DNA from: an uncultured Clostridia bacterium
GTDB taxonomy: Bacteria > Bacillota > Clostridia > Christensenellales > CAG-917
Length of the DNA: 64,000 nt
Direction of reading: 5' to 3'
Assembly: GCA_949286725.1 (NCBI GenBank)
Contig: CASECZ010000004.1
Coordinates: 87,159 to 151,158 of the forward strand
This document shows positions 51,114 to 58,959 of this stretch, one piece after another (positions within the stretch are counted from its first letter, which is position 1; every line of letters begins with the position of its first letter). The position numbers and the translations under genes are program-made. A model generated the notes under the pieces. It did no database searches. It was not told the DNA's origin and saw nothing but the letters and a program-made list of their open reading frames with translations.

Positions 51114-51494
51114 CTAATTCAGATAAATGCAGAACCGCCTGCCCGACGGCGCCTTGTATATGACGTAATCGCCCGCTTCGTCCTCGTCAAGCGTTATGCT
51201 CGCCCCCGTGCTCGACAGTTCGATGGTGAAATTTTCGTACTCGCCGCTGTCGGGGTTATAGACCGTGACCGTCACGTCCTCGCGGTCGCGTTGGTCGCGT
51301 TCTATCGCCTCCATAAGCAACTCGCGGTCGCGGTCGTAACAAAGCGACAGGTTGACCATTCGCGTCGAAGTGAAAAGTATGGTGGCAAACATCACCGCGG
51401 CTATGGCAAACACCGCGACGCTGACAATCGCCTCCATCAGGGTAAACCCTCTTTTGCGCGCTTTTGCGCGTTCTTTTCTCCGCTTCGTCAACAT
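51114..51494 (-). CDS. Minor (pseudo)pilin, GspI/PilV-like
   Basis: 126 residues. Leader ERAKARKRG, then FTLMEAIVSVAVFAIAAVMFATIL with Glu5. The head is short and ends in CIYLN. I use the ATG at 51494, one base after the stop of the giant gene, and not an in-frame start 16 codons earlier that lies inside that gene. A tip-complex role with the neighbouring minor pilin is likely. Confidence 0.85.
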   Translation of the reverse strand: MLTKRRKERAKARKRGFTLMEAIVSVAVFAIAAVMFATILFTSTRMVNLSLCYDRDRELLMEAIERDQRDREDVTVTVYNPDSGEYENFTIELSSTGASITLDEDEAGDYVIYKAPSGRRFCIYLN

Positions 51495-51495
51495 A

Positions 51496-54400
51496 TCAGT
51501 AGTACCCCAAAAACTCCCAGACGACCTGACTGAAATCCTCAATATCCTGCGTGGTGTCGCCGTATTGCAGTCCCACGTCGACTATCAGCCTGGGTTGTAC
51601 GTAGTTGTACACGCACTTGGTGTACTGCTCGACAATCATCTCCCACTCCTTGCTCCACAGCTTGTCCCACCAGCTGAATTTGCCCTCGACGGCGTCGAGT
51701 ATGTAACTTTCGATTGCCATACAGCCGTTGAGCGTGCTCCAATACATGTTTTCCGTGCCCGGCTCGATGTAAAGGTGCCCTTTCGGCGCGTAGACGAACC
51801 CGTTGAAGGACACGTCCTTGCCGAATTCCATAATTATGTCGTCGTTGGAAATTATGTAAAGGTCGTTCACCTGAAACGCGCTTTCGTACTCCGACGCTTC
51901 GCCTATAACGGTGAACGGATTTATGTAAAGTTCAGGATTGTCGAAATTGTAGTGTCCGCCCTCCCCTTGCAAACTGTACAGATAGAAGAAGGTCATATTT
52001 CCGCCCTGCAACAGCACGCGGCTGGCGTCCTTGTCCGTGTAAGTCTTGCCGGAATCCTTCGTCGTGCCGAACAACGCGCCGCGGTCGAACTTGATATGCA
52101 GGTTGCCTGCCGAATTGTCGAATACGACGGTCTGATAAGCCGAGAAGTCGGCTTTGCCCGTGAATTCTATGCTCTTCTTTATGGTAAGCACGCCGTTGAC
52201 AAATGCCGCCACATCCTCTTTCACGGTGGTGCTGTTGGGATTGTTGATTTGATTTACAAGATCGTTTACGTTTGAATACTGATAATAATAAACTTTGGTG
52301 ATATCGATATTGTCCGAACTTTCGGCGGCTTTGGGCGCGCTCCAATTCTTCAAGTTGATAACCTTGTCGCTCCACTTTTGTTGTTCCGGGAACCCGTATT
52401 CGTCCCACGTCGTAATATCGCGTTGCGTACCGTTTGCCGCTTTGAGACTGAACCCGTTGTGCGCGTACGTGGCAAAAGGACTGACCGCCACCGCGAAATA
52501 CGCGCTGTACGCGCTGTCGAAAGTCGCCGTCGCCGCGTTCCCCAACACACCGTTGTTCCTCGCCTGCGCCAGCACCGCGGACGCACTGCCCAAAACGCCG
52601 CTACTAGACGTAATCGAATTATTGGAACCTTCCGAAATTCCACTTGCGCCATAATAGTATCCTGAAATGCGTGTATCGTAAATTTTGCAATTACTTCCGC
52701 AATAGTACAGATTGTCAATCAGAATGCTTTTGTCGCCGTCACGGGTATTTCGCTGGTTGCCGTCAATAAACAAGGTGCCGGAACCGATTACTGCGGTTTT
52801 GATGTAACTTTGCTTTGGAAACAGTCTTTCGACACCGGTCCAATCATACCAGTCAACATCCTTGCCTTTGAATTGGCTGTAACGCAAATCGAGGCTGTAT
52901 GCCATCAACACGCCGTTGATTTTTATTTTATTGTATGCCGCGGCGTTTCTGCTGCTTCCGACAGCCAGAGAATAACCTTCCTCATAGGTGCGAGTCAAAT
53001 CTATGCCGACCGACTGATTCACAGCAATTACGTTTCCGTATGTGCTGTCCGGATATGTATTAAATCTGTCCCACAATGCACCTTCTTTTGTATATTCGGA
53101 AACCACAAGCCTGACTGAAGTATTGGCATAGAGCGTACCCGTGACCGAACAATTCGTCAGCACCGCACCGTAGCCGCGCGTCGTCTCGGAAGGCAAAAAA
53201 GGATTATTGCCGTTTGCTCCGTTCATAATGACAAGATTTCCGCCGGGCATGGAGTAACTGACGGATTTACCTTGGTACGTTGACGGCATTACAGGATTTT
53301 CGTCGGCATTCGGAACCGTAGAGCGGTTGTATGTGCCCGACTGAATTCTTGTATTTTCCGCGGTGAATTCTCCGCCCGCGAAATAGACGTTGCCGTACAC
53401 AGTGCAGTCCACCATCGTAAGACGCGACCCGTTGCAATAGATGTCGCCGAAGACGACGGAATTTGCTATGTACAGCTCCCCTTGCACCATAACGTCGCCG
53501 AATATTGAAACCTGATTGCTTGCGTAAAAATTATCTTTGTCGTTACCTTGATAGCAATACCCATCGATGTACAGATCCTTCATAGCATAAATGTTGTTCT
53601 TTACACCGTTGTATGCGTTGTACGTTCTGGTGCTGTCGAAATTCTCTATGCGCGCGTCTTCCCACAGCCATATGTCGCCGTTAACACGGAAAGTAGATCG
53701 CTCGACAGGCACTTTGTCGTCGTCGTCGTGGTCGAACAGCGTTTCGAAATCGGAATTGCCGTGCTCGTAATCGGCGCTTACTTCCCTGTACTCTCTGCGC
53801 AGTTTTTCGAAATTCCAGGTGTTGAAATGTTTGAGGTCGGTTGCGTCCTTGTCCCACATACCTATCAGCACGCGTGACTGCGCATAGACGTCGCCGTTGA
53901 CCGCCGTGTAATTACGCGGATATTGGGTATTGAGCGACGTCCCGTAATTGGAGAACATATAAAGCTCCACCCAATCGTTGTAGTAGGTGTTGCCCGCGGT
54001 ATCCGTCAAAGGCGTGTTGTCGATGTCCACGGGCTTGGTATGCACTGTCTTGGTAGAGCTGACAACGCCGGGCTGTATGGCACCGTATATGCTGTCACGG
54101 ACGGTTGCGTTTGCCGTCGAATTGATTATGTTGCCGTTTACGTCGCGGGCATAGTCGCCGGGGGAGGAAATATAAATGTCGCCTATGGTTTCGGCGGCGA
54201 TAATCGGACTTATCGGCGATTGCAGGCAGAAGGTATTGTCGAATATCTTTTTGAGTTCGGACGCAGCTTTCGAAGTCCTGGCAACGAGTGCGCGCGCGGT
54301 CGCGGTGTAGCCGTTGTACGTCGCGTGCGCTTCCAGACTGATTTCGTCCTTCTTCTCGCTGGTATAGCGGGCTTTCAGCGTACACTTGCCCATAAGAGAG

Positions 54401-54762
54401 GCAAACGTGCCATGCTCGTTTATGGTGCCGTCTGCCGCGGACGAGCCGCCCACCTCGCCGACTTCAACCGCGATTGTGGAAATGTCCGCCGCGGAATTTG
54501 CCTCTATCGCATCGTCTAGGTCGCCCATAATGTTGGTCAGCACGTTTACGTCGCTGTTTATGTTGCCGTACAAAATCTGTATGGCGGACACCGCGGTGTA
54601 GTACGCCTGCTGTTTGCACATTTTGGAGTATGAGTAGTTGTAAGAGCGCATCGCGATAACGGTAAAGAGAGTCCCCATAATCACGAGTACGGTTATGGAA
54701 ATGAGCACCACCATAAGCGATGCGCCTCTCTTCATCTTTCTGCCGAACCTGCGCTTCTTCAA
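51496..54762 (-). CDS. Giant PilX/GspK-like pilus protein with beta-helix-like body
   Basis: 1088 residues. A basic leader (GRKMKRG) precedes ASLMVVLISITVLVIMGTLFTVIAM, a pilin-type helix without Glu5, as in GspK/PilX tip pseudopilins. The body (about 190-1000) repeats short 'GDVY/GDIY' turns (VNGDVYAQSRV, VNGDIWLWEDA, FGDIYCNGSRLTMVDCTVYGNVYFAGG), like bactofilin or parallel beta-helix proteins. Normal GspK proteins are ~330 residues. I choose the TTG at 54762 because AAGGAGG lies 6 nt upstream; the ATG 13 codons earlier has no ribosome site. A pilus-tip adhesin or fibre-capping role is likely. Confidence 0.8.
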   Translation of the reverse strand: MKKRRFGRKMKRGASLMVVLISITVLVIMGTLFTVIAMRSYNYSYSKMCKQQAYYTAVSAIQILYGNINSDVNVLTNIMGDLDDAIEANSAADISTIAVEVGEVGGSSAADGTINEHGTFASLMGKCTLKARYTSEKKDEISLEAHATYNGYTATARALVARTSKAASELKKIFDNTFCLQSPISPIIAAETIGDIYISSPGDYARDVNGNIINSTANATVRDSIYGAIQPGVVSSTKTVHTKPVDIDNTPLTDTAGNTYYNDWVELYMFSNYGTSLNTQYPRNYTAVNGDVYAQSRVLIGMWDKDATDLKHFNTWNFEKLRREYREVSADYEHGNSDFETLFDHDDDDKVPVERSTFRVNGDIWLWEDARIENFDSTRTYNAYNGVKNNIYAMKDLYIDGYCYQGNDKDNFYASNQVSIFGDVMVQGELYIANSVVFGDIYCNGSRLTMVDCTVYGNVYFAGGEFTAENTRIQSGTYNRSTVPNADENPVMPSTYQGKSVSYSMPGGNLVIMNGANGNNPFLPSETTRGYGAVLTNCSVTGTLYANTSVRLVVSEYTKEGALWDRFNTYPDSTYGNVIAVNQSVGIDLTRTYEEGYSLAVGSSRNAAAYNKIKINGVLMAYSLDLRYSQFKGKDVDWYDWTGVERLFPKQSYIKTAVIGSGTLFIDGNQRNTRDGDKSILIDNLYYCGSNCKIYDTRISGYYYGASGISEGSNNSITSSSGVLGSASAVLAQARNNGVLGNAATATFDSAYSAYFAVAVSPFATYAHNGFSLKAANGTQRDITTWDEYGFPEQQKWSDKVINLKNWSAPKAAESSDNIDITKVYYYQYSNVNDLVNQINNPNSTTVKEDVAAFVNGVLTIKKSIEFTGKADFSAYQTVVFDNSAGNLHIKFDRGALFGTTKDSGKTYTDKDASRVLLQGGNMTFFYLYSLQGEGGHYNFDNPELYINPFTVIGEASEYESAFQVNDLYIISNDDIIMEFGKDVSFNGFVYAPKGHLYIEPGTENMYWSTLNGCMAIESYILDAVEGKFSWWDKLWSKEWEMIVEQYTKCVYNYVQPRLIVDVGLQYGDTTQDIEDFSQVVWEFLGYY

Positions 54763-54855
54763 GCCGTTCCTCCTTGTGCTTGCGGCGTCGTTGCGTCGCA
54801 TTTTTGTGTCATAACGACGGATTAACCGTGCATTTTGTGTCAGTTAAGTATCGTT

Positions 54856-55773
54856 TCAGATTGTAACCGTGACTTCGGTGCCTACGCCGAGCGGCGTTTT
54901 GAACCAGCCTTGCGACTTGTCGCCGACCGCACGGACGACGACATTGTACGTGCCCGCCGCGCCGAACATTCCGGACGTGAACTTCCTGGACAACTGCCCG
55001 CTCTCCTCTTTCGACGAAAGCGTCGCGTTCTTTATCAGCGTGTAACTCTTGTTGCCCGTTTCGTCGGCGGCAACTCTGTAAAACTCGTATTTCACGGCAT
55101 TGGGCACCACGTCGAAAGTGACGGTGGCTCCGTCGGCGGTTACGTTGGCAACCTCGGGCAACTGTTTGGGAATGGTGTTGTCGGAGGTGTCCATCTTCAT
55201 TAGATACTGCACAGTACAACTGCCGCTGTACACGTTGTTCTCGTAGTCGTAAGCAAGCGACAGACTGTTCATTGTCATGCTCTCGGTGTTGCGCACGTCG
55301 TCGACGAAATCGTACACGTTCTGGACGTTGTCCGTTTCAAACGGTGTATTGCAGTTGACCAGCAACAGGGTGTACGCCGCCTCGTATCCGTCGTAAGCGA
55401 CACGGACCGTCTGTTCTTCCTTTTTCCAACCCGTTGTGCTGTATCCCGTAAGATTGTTGTCGCGCAGCATACCGACAACTTTCCTGTTGATGTCGACCAT
55501 CGTCTGTTCCAGAGGCAGCTCTCCTTCGGGTTGATTGGCGGGAGAATAATAGAATTCGAGAAGTTCGTCGTACTTGTTTTCCAGCCCCGTGATGTTGATT
55601 GTCGCGAGCTTGTTCTGCAATTCTAGCAACTCGTCCTGCTTCTGCGAAATCTGCGCTTCGAGGTCGGCAAGGTCTTCGTTGGCGGGCAGAATTCCGTATG
55701 CGAACATAAGACCCGCAAACAGTATCACGGCAAGCATTCCGATGAGGATTTTGTCTTTATTCGTGAGTGTCAT
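54856..55773 (-). CDS. pilO: PilO-like pilus assembly protein with C-terminal FN3-like domain
   Basis: 305 residues. One N-terminal helix (about 8-28), a coiled coil (30-65, LEAQISQKQDELLELQNKL) and a ferredoxin-like middle domain follow the PilO/GspM plan. From about 205 on there is a strand-rich domain, LPEVANVTADGATVTFDVVPNAVKYEFYRV, with fibronectin-III character that is not usual in PilO. It partners PilN and PilM in the alignment complex. ATGA overlap with pilN. Confidence 0.8.
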   Translation of the reverse strand: MTLTNKDKILIGMLAVILFAGLMFAYGILPANEDLADLEAQISQKQDELLELQNKLATINITGLENKYDELLEFYYSPANQPEGELPLEQTMVDINRKVVGMLRDNNLTGYSTTGWKKEEQTVRVAYDGYEAAYTLLLVNCNTPFETDNVQNVYDFVDDVRNTESMTMNSLSLAYDYENNVYSGSCTVQYLMKMDTSDNTIPKQLPEVANVTADGATVTFDVVPNAVKYEFYRVAADETGNKSYTLIKNATLSSKEESGQLSRKFTSGMFGAAGTYNVVVRAVGDKSQGWFKTPLGVGTEVTVTI

Positions 55774-56534
55774 GCCGTCACCTCCGCCCAGTTCACGGTG
55801 AATTTGAGAGTGAAATTCACGTTGTATTGATTGTCTGCGTCAACGGGAGGCAGACCGGGATATTCCGCCATGACGCCCGAGAGCGCGGTTTTGTTTGTTT
55901 CCAGTCGTGCCTGCAACGCCGCCAGCGTGTCGGGGTTGTCGAGGTTGGGACGCGTCGCGTCGATTGCTATGCCTTCGAGATAATCGACGAAAGCCCACGC
56001 CGCTTCGTATTCGCTTACGCTGCACGCCATAGTGACGCTCGACCCCTGCACTTCGAGAGAACGTATCATAACGTCGTGGGTTATCGTGGTGACGGGATGC
56101 GTTTCTCCCGTGGGGTTGCCCTGGTCGTCAAGGACGGGCTCGTCCGTGGTGCTTGTGACGGACGTGGCATCGACATAGTCGAACACGATTGCGATGAATT
56201 CGCTACTCATCTTGCCGTACGTCGAAGCGTTGAGGTCGGGATAGAGGTCGGCGACGACTTGCGAAATCATCCCCTCGTATTCCGTTTTGAGCTTGTTGTA
56301 TCTGGACTGCAAAATGACGAGTTCGTCCTGCTGGGAAAGCTTGTCGTTGAGTTCGTCGAGCAACTTCTGATTGTTGGCGACGTCGACTTTCGCCGTGGCG
56401 AAGAGGAAGGTCACGACGGCTATAATCGCAATTCCCAGCACGATGAGCACCAACGCGATATTGGACGAGCTCTTTTTCTTGCTCGCCTGCGTCATGCTGT
56501 AAAGCAGGTTTATATCTTTGTTTCGGGTAAACAT
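55770..56534 (-). CDS. pilN: PilN-like pilus assembly protein
   Basis: 254 residues. The N-terminal cytoplasmic peptide KDINLLYSM is the PilN segment that binds PilM (INLLP-type motif). One helix (about 25-47) and a coiled coil (50-85) lead to an extracytoplasmic domain. It starts directly after the pilM stop and overlaps pilO by 4 nt. Confidence 0.85.
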   Translation of the reverse strand: MFTRNKDINLLYSMTQASKKKSSSNIALVLIVLGIAIIAVVTFLFATAKVDVANNQKLLDELNDKLSQQDELVILQSRYNKLKTEYEGMISQVVADLYPDLNASTYGKMSSEFIAIVFDYVDATSVTSTTDEPVLDDQGNPTGETHPVTTITHDVMIRSLEVQGSSVTMACSVSEYEAAWAFVDYLEGIAIDATRPNLDNPDTLAALQARLETNKTALSGVMAEYPGLPPVDADNQYNVNFTLKFTVNWAEVTA

Positions 56535-57449
56535 TCAGCCCTCCCTTATCAGACCGCCGATGGTGCAGAAGAAATCGTTGTATTCGTCCGCGGACACGTT
56601 TTCGACGTTGTCGGGGACTTCCACTCCCCTTACGTTGGCGTTGAGCTTGTCGCCGACGGGCTTTTTCATAAGTTCCAGTTTCTCTGCCGAACCCGCAACG
56701 ACGACTTCTTTGCATTCGAATTCGGGATACTGCTTGCGGAACAGGTCGGCGGCGTTGCGGAGCGTATTGGTGATGTCGTTCACGAAATACGTCCTCTCGC
56801 TCTTGAACCTCATCGACTGCATGGAAATCACGCTCTTCGTTATGCAGTACTTGAACTCTCCGTTCATTATCAGACTGATGATGACGGTGCTGTCGCGCAG
56901 TTCGGTGAAGATGTAGCTCGGCGGCAGACTGTCGGCGGAGAAGCGCAACAGTTTCGCCGTGCAGTTCTGCCCGACGTCAATCGACAACAGCCTCATCATC
57001 AGGTTCTTGCAGAGTTTCTGCATATCCGAAAGTATGATGTTGTCGACGTACGTCACGAGTATGCGCGACTGTTTCTCCCCTTCGACCTTGCGCTCGGTCT
57101 CGATATAGTCGACCGTGTTGCCTCCCGCGAGTTTCTCGTCGCTGAAAATCTCGTTTTTGACGAGTTCGATCGTCTTTTTGCGATCGAGAGTGGGCACGAT
57201 CATCTCTCTGAAAGGAATGTTTATGTTGTCCAGCACTATGCGGACTTTCTTGTTCTTGAAGTTTTCGCCCAGATCGCGCAAGCCGTTGATTATGACGGCT
57301 TCGAGTTTCTCGTAACCCTTCTCTTCCGGAGTGTCGAGATAATCGCTGGGCATGGCGACGGAATAAAGACTGTTGACGGTGATTTTCCGTCTGGCAAAGG
57401 AGCCTTCGAGAATTTTTACCGTGTCGCCGCTGATGTGTATAACGTACAT
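56535..57449 (-). CDS. pilM: PilM-like pilus assembly ATPase-fold protein
   Basis: 304 residues, actin-like fold of the PilM/FtsA type. The N-terminal VIHISGDTVKILEG and IISLIMNGEFKYCITKSV segments correspond to phosphate-binding strands, in a divergent form. It sits on the cytoplasmic face and recruits PilN. GGAGGGTTT precedes the ATG; it lies 12 nt after pilC. Confidence 0.8.
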   Translation of the reverse strand: MYVIHISGDTVKILEGSFARRKITVNSLYSVAMPSDYLDTPEEKGYEKLEAVIINGLRDLGENFKNKKVRIVLDNINIPFREMIVPTLDRKKTIELVKNEIFSDEKLAGGNTVDYIETERKVEGEKQSRILVTYVDNIILSDMQKLCKNLMMRLLSIDVGQNCTAKLLRFSADSLPPSYIFTELRDSTVIISLIMNGEFKYCITKSVISMQSMRFKSERTYFVNDITNTLRNAADLFRKQYPEFECKEVVVAGSAEKLELMKKPVGDKLNANVRGVEVPDNVENVSADEYNDFFCTIGGLIREG

Positions 57450-57461
57450 AAACCCTCCTTA

Positions 57462-58661
57462 TCAGCCGATGGATTGATACAACGAGAACATAGGCATCAT
57501 AATCGCTATAAGCACGAAGCCGACCACGACCGCCATTATCATCAGCATCATGGGGGAAATCAGGCTTATCAGTCGTTTGATTGCCGTCTGAGACTCTTCT
57601 TCGAAATACGCCGCCGTCTGAATGAGGATATCGTCCAGGGTGCCGGACTGCTCGCCGACGAATATCATCGTCATCAGCATGGAATCGAAGGAGTCGACCA
57701 AAGCGAAAGACTCCGCAATGGTGCTGCCCTTCCTGATGGAGATGACCGCCTCGCGGATTTTCATTTCGGTGTATTTGTTGTTGAGAATTTCCGCGCCCAT
57801 GGCTATGGCGTCGAGAAGCGGAATGCCCGTGGCGTAAAGCGTGGAAAGCGACCGCGCGAAAGTGGCGGTGTAAATCATCTTGCGCAGAGGTCCCAGAACG
57901 GGGATGCGCGTCGCCATCCTGCCCGTGAACATTGCCACGGCGGGGATGCGCTTGATGATGGGAATGCAGACCACGAGTATGGCTATGATGATGAGCACCA
58001 GATACCACTGATTGACGATGAAGTCCTTTATGCCCATCATTATCTGCGTGGGCAGGGGCAGAGCCTGTCCCTCGGGCATCATCGCCACCATTCGTGGCAG
58101 AACCGCCACCGACATTATGACGACGACGATGACGCACACGACGAGCAGAATAATCGGGTAACTCATCGCGCTCTTTATCTGGTTGCGCTGTTTGTTGTCT
58201 TTTTCGAAATATTCCGAAAGGGAAATGAGCGATTCGTCGATTTTGCCGTTCATCTCGCCCGACTTCACCATGCTGACGTACAACGACGGAAAAGTGTTGC
58301 CGAGGTTCTGCATTGCGCCGGCAAGCGATTCGCCCTTCTGGATTTCTTCGAAAAGCGCGGCAAGCACGTCACGCACGTGTTTCTTCTTTTTCTCCGTGCG
58401 TTCATACAGCATTTTCAGGCTGAGACTTAAATCGAGGCCCGCGGAAAGCATCGACGACAACTGCCTGCTGAACGCAATCAGTTCGCCGATTTTCAAAGGA
58501 TAGTTCCTTGCCTGTCTGGTCTTGTTGACAATGCGGTAACTGTAACACTTCAACCCCTGTTCGCGCAAAATGTCCCTGAAAGACTTTTCGTCGGTCGCCA
58601 TAACGGTGCCGTGTACGCGTTTGCCTCCGCCGTCAACTGCGTTGTAACTGAACTTAAACAA
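57462..58661 (-). CDS. pilC: Type IV pilus inner-membrane platform protein PilC (GspF family)
   Basis: 399 residues, two GspF repeats. Marks are FSRQLSSMLSAGLDLSLSLKMLYE in the first and FARSLSTLYATGIPLLDAIAMGAE in the second, with LISPMMLMIMAVVVGFVLIAIMMPMF at the C terminus. It is the platform that PilB turns. The start is TTG with GGGGGAT 6-8 nt upstream. First gene of the operon, with its own promoter. Confidence 0.93.
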   Translation of the reverse strand: MFKFSYNAVDGGGKRVHGTVMATDEKSFRDILREQGLKCYSYRIVNKTRQARNYPLKIGELIAFSRQLSSMLSAGLDLSLSLKMLYERTEKKKKHVRDVLAALFEEIQKGESLAGAMQNLGNTFPSLYVSMVKSGEMNGKIDESLISLSEYFEKDNKQRNQIKSAMSYPIILLVVCVIVVVIMSVAVLPRMVAMMPEGQALPLPTQIMMGIKDFIVNQWYLVLIIIAILVVCIPIIKRIPAVAMFTGRMATRIPVLGPLRKMIYTATFARSLSTLYATGIPLLDAIAMGAEILNNKYTEMKIREAVISIRKGSTIAESFALVDSFDSMLMTMIFVGEQSGTLDDILIQTAAYFEEESQTAIKRLISLISPMMLMIMAVVVGFVLIAIMMPMFSLYQSIG

Positions 58662-58689
58662 AGTTGTTATCCCCCATAAAAGTAATCAC

Positions 58690-58718
58690 ATTATAACATC
58701 GGACGGCAGTCTTTGCAA
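58690..58718 (-). promoter_or_regulatory. Promoter of the type IV pilus operon
   Basis: -35 TTGCAA (58713-58718), 17-nt spacer, perfect -10 TATAAT (58690-58695), 28 nt before the TTG start of pilC. Confidence 0.75.
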
Positions 58719-58891
58719 GATTTAGGCATAAATTACAAATTAGTTAAAATGTATGGATAACTATGGTTTTGACAAAACAGCACCATCGCGTGCGCACATA
58801 GCGCTCGCGAGTTCGCGCGCGCCTCACGCGCGCGGCTTGCTAATCGGCTTTCCGAGCGGCTTTTCACGGTGCAGATATTTTGAGCTAATCA

Positions 58892-58920
58892 TTGACAAAC
58901 TTAACTTTTTAATATATTGT
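58892..58920 (+). promoter_or_regulatory. Promoter of the divergent membrane protein gene
   Basis: -35 TTGACA (58892-58897), 17-nt spacer, -10 TATTGT (58915-58920). Between this and the pil promoter lies only a GC-rich hairpin of GCGCGCG arms near 58812-58840. Confidence 0.6.
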
Positions 58921-58959
58921 GGAGATAAGCTTTATTGAGGTTAAAATCAGAGTGGGATT

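Noticed and set aside
55767..58430. 887-codon plus-strand frame
   Set aside because: Antisense shadow of pilC, pilM and pilN.
46294..58661. Competence (com) or type II secretion operon
   Set aside because: PilM/N/O homologues and two major-type pilins fit a type IV pilus better than a ComG set, and no secretin or GspC/D is present.
58800..58845. GC-rich inverted repeat as a terminator or origin element
   Set aside because: GCGCGCG arms form a hairpin but there is no T run, no gene ends into it, and no DnaA-box cluster is visible.
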